A stretch of DNA of 64,000 nucleotides from contig CAWFML010000005.1 in NCBI GenBank assembly GCA_963817025.1, positions 1,364,001-1,428,000 on the forward strand, given 5' to 3'. The stretch is from JACMLC01 sp963817025. GTDB lineage: Bacteria; Acidobacteriota; Blastocatellia; Pyrinomonadales; Pyrinomonadaceae. Made by a program: the position numbers and the translations under genes. The notes under the pieces were generated by a model. It was not told the origin of the DNA. It searched no databases and saw nothing but the letters and a program-made list of their open reading frames with translations. The stretch's first letter is position 1, and each line of letters begins with the position of its first letter. Below, in pieces: positions 61,419 to 64,000 of this stretch.

Positions 61419-63029
61419 TTATGCGTAGGAGTGCAAGCCCGGCAGCAGGTAACTGACCCCCAGGTAAGTGAAGATGACGAGCAGGAAGCCGACCAGTGCG
61501 AAATAGGCGGAGCGTCTTCCAGTCCAGCCTCTAGCGATGCGCGTGTGCAGAAACGCAGCATAGGTCAGCCATGCGACCAAAGCTCCGGTCTCTTTTGAAT
61601 CCCATCCCCAGTATCTGCCCCACGATTCGTTGGCCCAGACCGCGCCCGTAATCAACAACATCGCAAGGCCCGCAAAGGCGACGGATGCCGTCTTGTACAT
61701 CAGGCTGTCCAGCTTTTCCAGAGGCGGCAGAGCTTCTCTCAGTCTCTCCGTGCGGAAGCTGAAGATGATGACAAAGAGCGTGGCGGCAAAGGCTGTAATC
61801 AAGGCTGCCAGCTCGACCGGATTGGCATTGAGACTCAGAGAGAGACGCTCGCCATTATCCGTCACCCATTGCTGCGCCAGCATCGTGAGCTGTTCGGGCG
61901 AAGCCTGCGCGAGCTGTGCTTTGGTTGCTCCCTGTTGCTCTGCCAGCCACTTGCCGAACTGGCCGTACTGTCGCGGGTCTATGCGCTGCGCGATGTTGGT
62001 CATGGTCTTGATCTGCGAGACCAGCAGCGCAATCGAGCACGCCTGCATGATTAAAGAAAGTTTTAAAAGCCTGTGTCCCCACAAACGCGCCTGCTCGTTC
62101 TGCTTTGAGAGATAAACGGCAAAAGCGACGATGACGCCGACGAGCAGGAGCACGGCTAAGACGAGCGTCCACCCCACATATGGAATGTCCACGCGAAGTG
62201 GAATCGAGCGGCGCGAGTTTTGTCCTGTCAAAATAGTTGCCGCGCCGTATGTGCCCGTAAACAGCACGGAGAAGCGGCTGATAGACGCGATGACGGCGAT
62301 GGAAAAGATGCTTGACCAGATTGCCATCGCCTCTGTCTTGACTCCGTCTTTCAAAAGATAGACGACCGCGATAGCAAAGCACACCAGAGCCACGCCGTAT
62401 GACAATGAAGCTATGCCGACATGTATCGGTCGCCAGTAGGAATCAAGAATCGGCGGCAGGTCGATAAACTCGTTGCCGATAAATCGCGCCAGCAGCAGAA
62501 TCAACGAAGCCAGGGGCAGCGAGACTGCGCCTAGAAAGCGAAAGTTCTTGCGGTGCGCGATGAGCAGCGTCGTAATGCCTGCGCCGAAGGCGAATGCCAG
62601 ACTCAAGTCATAGAGGTTGGCAAAGGGAATATAGCGCCAGACCCACGGCATCTGTGCATCAGGATTACGGGAAAGGATGGCTAGCTCTCTGTCATAGGCC
62701 GCGACCCAGCGCACGAGCCAGCTTGAGAGATTAAAGAAGACGCCGAAACTGGCCGTCCACAGCCCGACCTTCTGCGCCATCTCAGACGGGGCGTAAAGGT
62801 TTGTCAGGTGAAAGACTGCCGCCGTCAGATAGCAGGCCAGAGCCAGCATCATCAATGCGCCGTCAGAGATGAATCTGTCGCCGCCCAATTCAAGGCGCAG
62901 AAAACCCATCAATAACGATCCGGCGATGACCAGAATGGCCGGAAGAAAAGCGCGCAGCCCGGAGGCCGTCTCAGGATTGTTTGTAGCTTCTACTGTGTGC
63001 GGTATGGTTTGTGTTTGAGTTTGACTCAT
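61419..63029 (-). CDS. resC: Cytochrome c synthase subunit CcsA/ResC (System II)
   Basis: A 536-residue polytopic membrane protein, half of the ResBC haem-export and attachment complex. The hallmark WWD motif is SWGRYWGWDSKETGALVAWLTYA near residue 465, followed by the conserved HTRIARGW histidine. Additional conserved histidines lie in WRPIHVGIASLSYG and in the N-terminal segments. An insertion of about 60 residues (near 345-405, RIDPRQYGQFGKWLAEQQGA) is predicted to be extracytoplasmic and lengthens the protein compared with classical ResC (about 390). It lies 20 bases downstream of resB. Confidence 0.92.
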   Translation of the reverse strand: MSQTQTQTIPHTVEATNNPETASGLRAFLPAILVIAGSLLMGFLRLELGGDRFISDGALMMLALACYLTAAVFHLTNLYAPSEMAQKVGLWTASFGVFFNLSSWLVRWVAAYDRELAILSRNPDAQMPWVWRYIPFANLYDLSLAFAFGAGITTLLIAHRKNFRFLGAVSLPLASLILLLARFIGNEFIDLPPILDSYWRPIHVGIASLSYGVALVCFAIAVVYLLKDGVKTEAMAIWSSIFSIAVIASISRFSVLFTGTYGAATILTGQNSRRSIPLRVDIPYVGWTLVLAVLLLVGVIVAFAVYLSKQNEQARLWGHRLLKLSLIMQACSIALLVSQIKTMTNIAQRIDPRQYGQFGKWLAEQQGATKAQLAQASPEQLTMLAQQWVTDNGERLSLSLNANPVELAALITAFAATLFVIIFSFRTERLREALPPLEKLDSLMYKTASVAFAGLAMLLITGAVWANESWGRYWGWDSKETGALVAWLTYAAFLHTRIARGWTGRRSAYFALVGFLLVIFTYLGVSYLLPGLHSYA

Positions 63030-63049
63030 GACTGCTGTGCCTCGCTCAT

Positions 63050-64000
63050 CTATCCGTAAATGGATTTGATTAATTTTTTGAAACGGTCTTCAAAGCCCAG
63101 CTTGTTGCGATTGGTGTTGCCGCCGATGACGACCTCAACGCCGCCGCTCTGGCTGTCTTCGATCATGGCCCAGACGCGTTGATGCGAGAAGAAGAAGACG
63201 GCTCCAAGCGTTCCGATGAGCATTGCGCCGCCGAGATAAAAAGGAATCTTGCCGGGGTCTTTCTGGATCGCCAGGACGTGCGCGTCCGGCACTTTTTCAA
63301 AATCCACAAGGCGATACTTGTAGCCGCCGACAGCCGCTCCGACGGGCGCGCCCTCCGGCAACTCCATTGCAAAAGCATAAGCTCTTTTGGCTTCGCCTGC
63401 GGGCGTCGTGAGCTTTAAGACCGCAGCCGGATTGTTATACTCTTCGCTCTGCGTATCGGGCCGCCCGCCCTGCCCGATGGTGAAATCCGGCAGAAAGTTT
63501 TCAAAATCTATCCGCGTTCCATCCGCAAGAGTTGCCGAGCCGTCGCGCGGGATTGAAATATCCTGCGTCGGCCCGCCGCCTTCAGGCGTCAGCCGGAGAG
63601 TGATGTTGCGTGCGCGTCCGAGAGAGATAAAGCTCGCCTGAAAAAATCTGTAGCCGCGATAGTCGTAAGGCTTGTTGAGATGAACCAGAGCTTCGCGCTC
63701 GCCTGTTTCGTCCTTAATCTTGATTCGCGTCAGCCAGTCAATCGTGTTGTTGGCCTGAATCGAGCCTTCCTTGCGAATCAGCTTCTGCTGGATGTCCGTG
63801 CAGGTCACGGTAAAAGGAAGCTGTAGGGGAACTCTTGTGACATCATCGAGATTGGTGACAAGCTGGGTCATCTCGTTAGTGGTCATTCCCGGAGCCAGCG
63901 GCATCTGCCCGTCGCGGCTGAACTGCGCCGTCATAAAGCCGCCGAAAAAAATGGTCAGCAGCGCGACATGCACTGCATACGCGCCGAGCCTGTTCCATGT
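63050..64000 (-). CDS. resB: Cytochrome c synthase subunit ResB (5' end beyond the window)
   Basis: The C-terminal 316 residues of ResB, the other half of the System II synthase, which handles apocytochrome and haem. The frame runs off the right edge: codons before the GTG at 63973 read WNRLGAYAVHVALLTIFFGG, a ResB membrane helix. A large periplasmic beta domain follows (TCTDIQQKLIRKEGSIQANN, LVHLNKPYDYRGYRFFQASF), and then the last membrane helix (about 40-55 residues from the C-terminus, FYLGGAMLIGTLGAVFFFSH). It is upstream of resC in the same transcript. Confidence 0.9.
   Translation of the reverse strand, partial: TWNRLGAYAVHVALLTIFFGGFMTAQFSRDGQMPLAPGMTTNEMTQLVTNLDDVTRVPLQLPFTVTCTDIQQKLIRKEGSIQANNTIDWLTRIKIKDETGEREALVHLNKPYDYRGYRFFQASFISLGRARNITLRLTPEGGGPTQDISIPRDGSATLADGTRIDFENFLPDFTIGQGGRPDTQSEEYNNPAAVLKLTTPAGEAKRAYAFAMELPEGAPVGAAVGGYKYRLVDFEKVPDAHVLAIQKDPGKIPFYLGGAMLIGTLGAVFFFSHQRVWAMIEDSQSGGVEVVIGGNTNRNKLGFEDRFKKLIKSIYG

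Overview
The window looks like a chromosomal segment of a GC-rich (upper fifties percent by eye) diderm bacterium. Outer-membrane lipopolysaccharide is indicated by kdsA, kdsB, kdsC and a core-type glycosyltransferase. A TolC-family channel, a type IV prepilin peptidase, System II (ResB/ResC) cytochrome c assembly and many secreted or lipid-anchored hypothetical proteins are also present. Gene content and style (short CPxC ribbons on Ser/Thr kinases, TPR-CHAT proteins, M16 pairs, a 2051-residue membrane protein) fit Acidobacteriota, perhaps Blastocatellia. This assignment is inference, because no rRNA is present.

Layout. 1-4.2 kb: haem genes hemX-like/hemA/hemC/hemD on the minus strand. 4.4-8.4 kb: acyl-CoA dehydrogenase, HD protein, small membrane protein, proline dehydrogenase, NfeD. 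8.5-13.8 kb: a TPR-CHAT gene split by a complete IS982-type insertion sequence, plus the secreted-protein gene upstream of it. 14.2-16.9 kb: PP2C phosphatase, trans-sulfuration enzyme, an 84-residue protein. 17.0-23.2 kb: giant membrane protein. 23.5-32.9 kb: KDO block (kdsB, small membrane protein, pyrG, GNAT remnant, Ser/Thr kinase, kdsA, M1-like TPR protein, kdsC). 33-41.3 kb: tRNA-Gly, a lipoprotein, M16 protease pair, HEAT protein, UbiD-type decarboxylase, phosphoesterase. 41.4-48.3 kb: histidine kinase, prepilin peptidase, DacB, glycosyltransferase, TolC. 48.7-52.4 kb: gapA-pgk-tpiA-secG and tRNA-Leu. 52.8-60.5 kb: serine hydrolase, secreted protein, PAN protein, two-component pair, PPC-like protein. 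60.6-64 kb: TPR protein and ResC/ResB, cut by the window edge.

The genes form several working groups. The hem genes make tetrapyrrole and the res genes attach haem to cytochromes. The KDO block supplies KDO-8-phosphate (KdsA), dephosphorylates it (KdsC), makes CTP (PyrG) and activates KDO (KdsB). gapA-pgk-tpiA forms a lower-glycolysis unit ending in the Sec translocon subunit SecG.

The most unusual feature lies between the genes. Nearly thirty intergenic sites carry long imperfect inverted repeats whose arms are built from short reiterated words. The word differs between sites (about ten themes), yet the two arms of one site match each other. Themes recur at distant sites, some hairpins are nested with one theme inside another, and arms often run into stop codons or supply false upstream starts. 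I do not recognise this as a named repeat family, and it is the main candidate here for an undescribed system.
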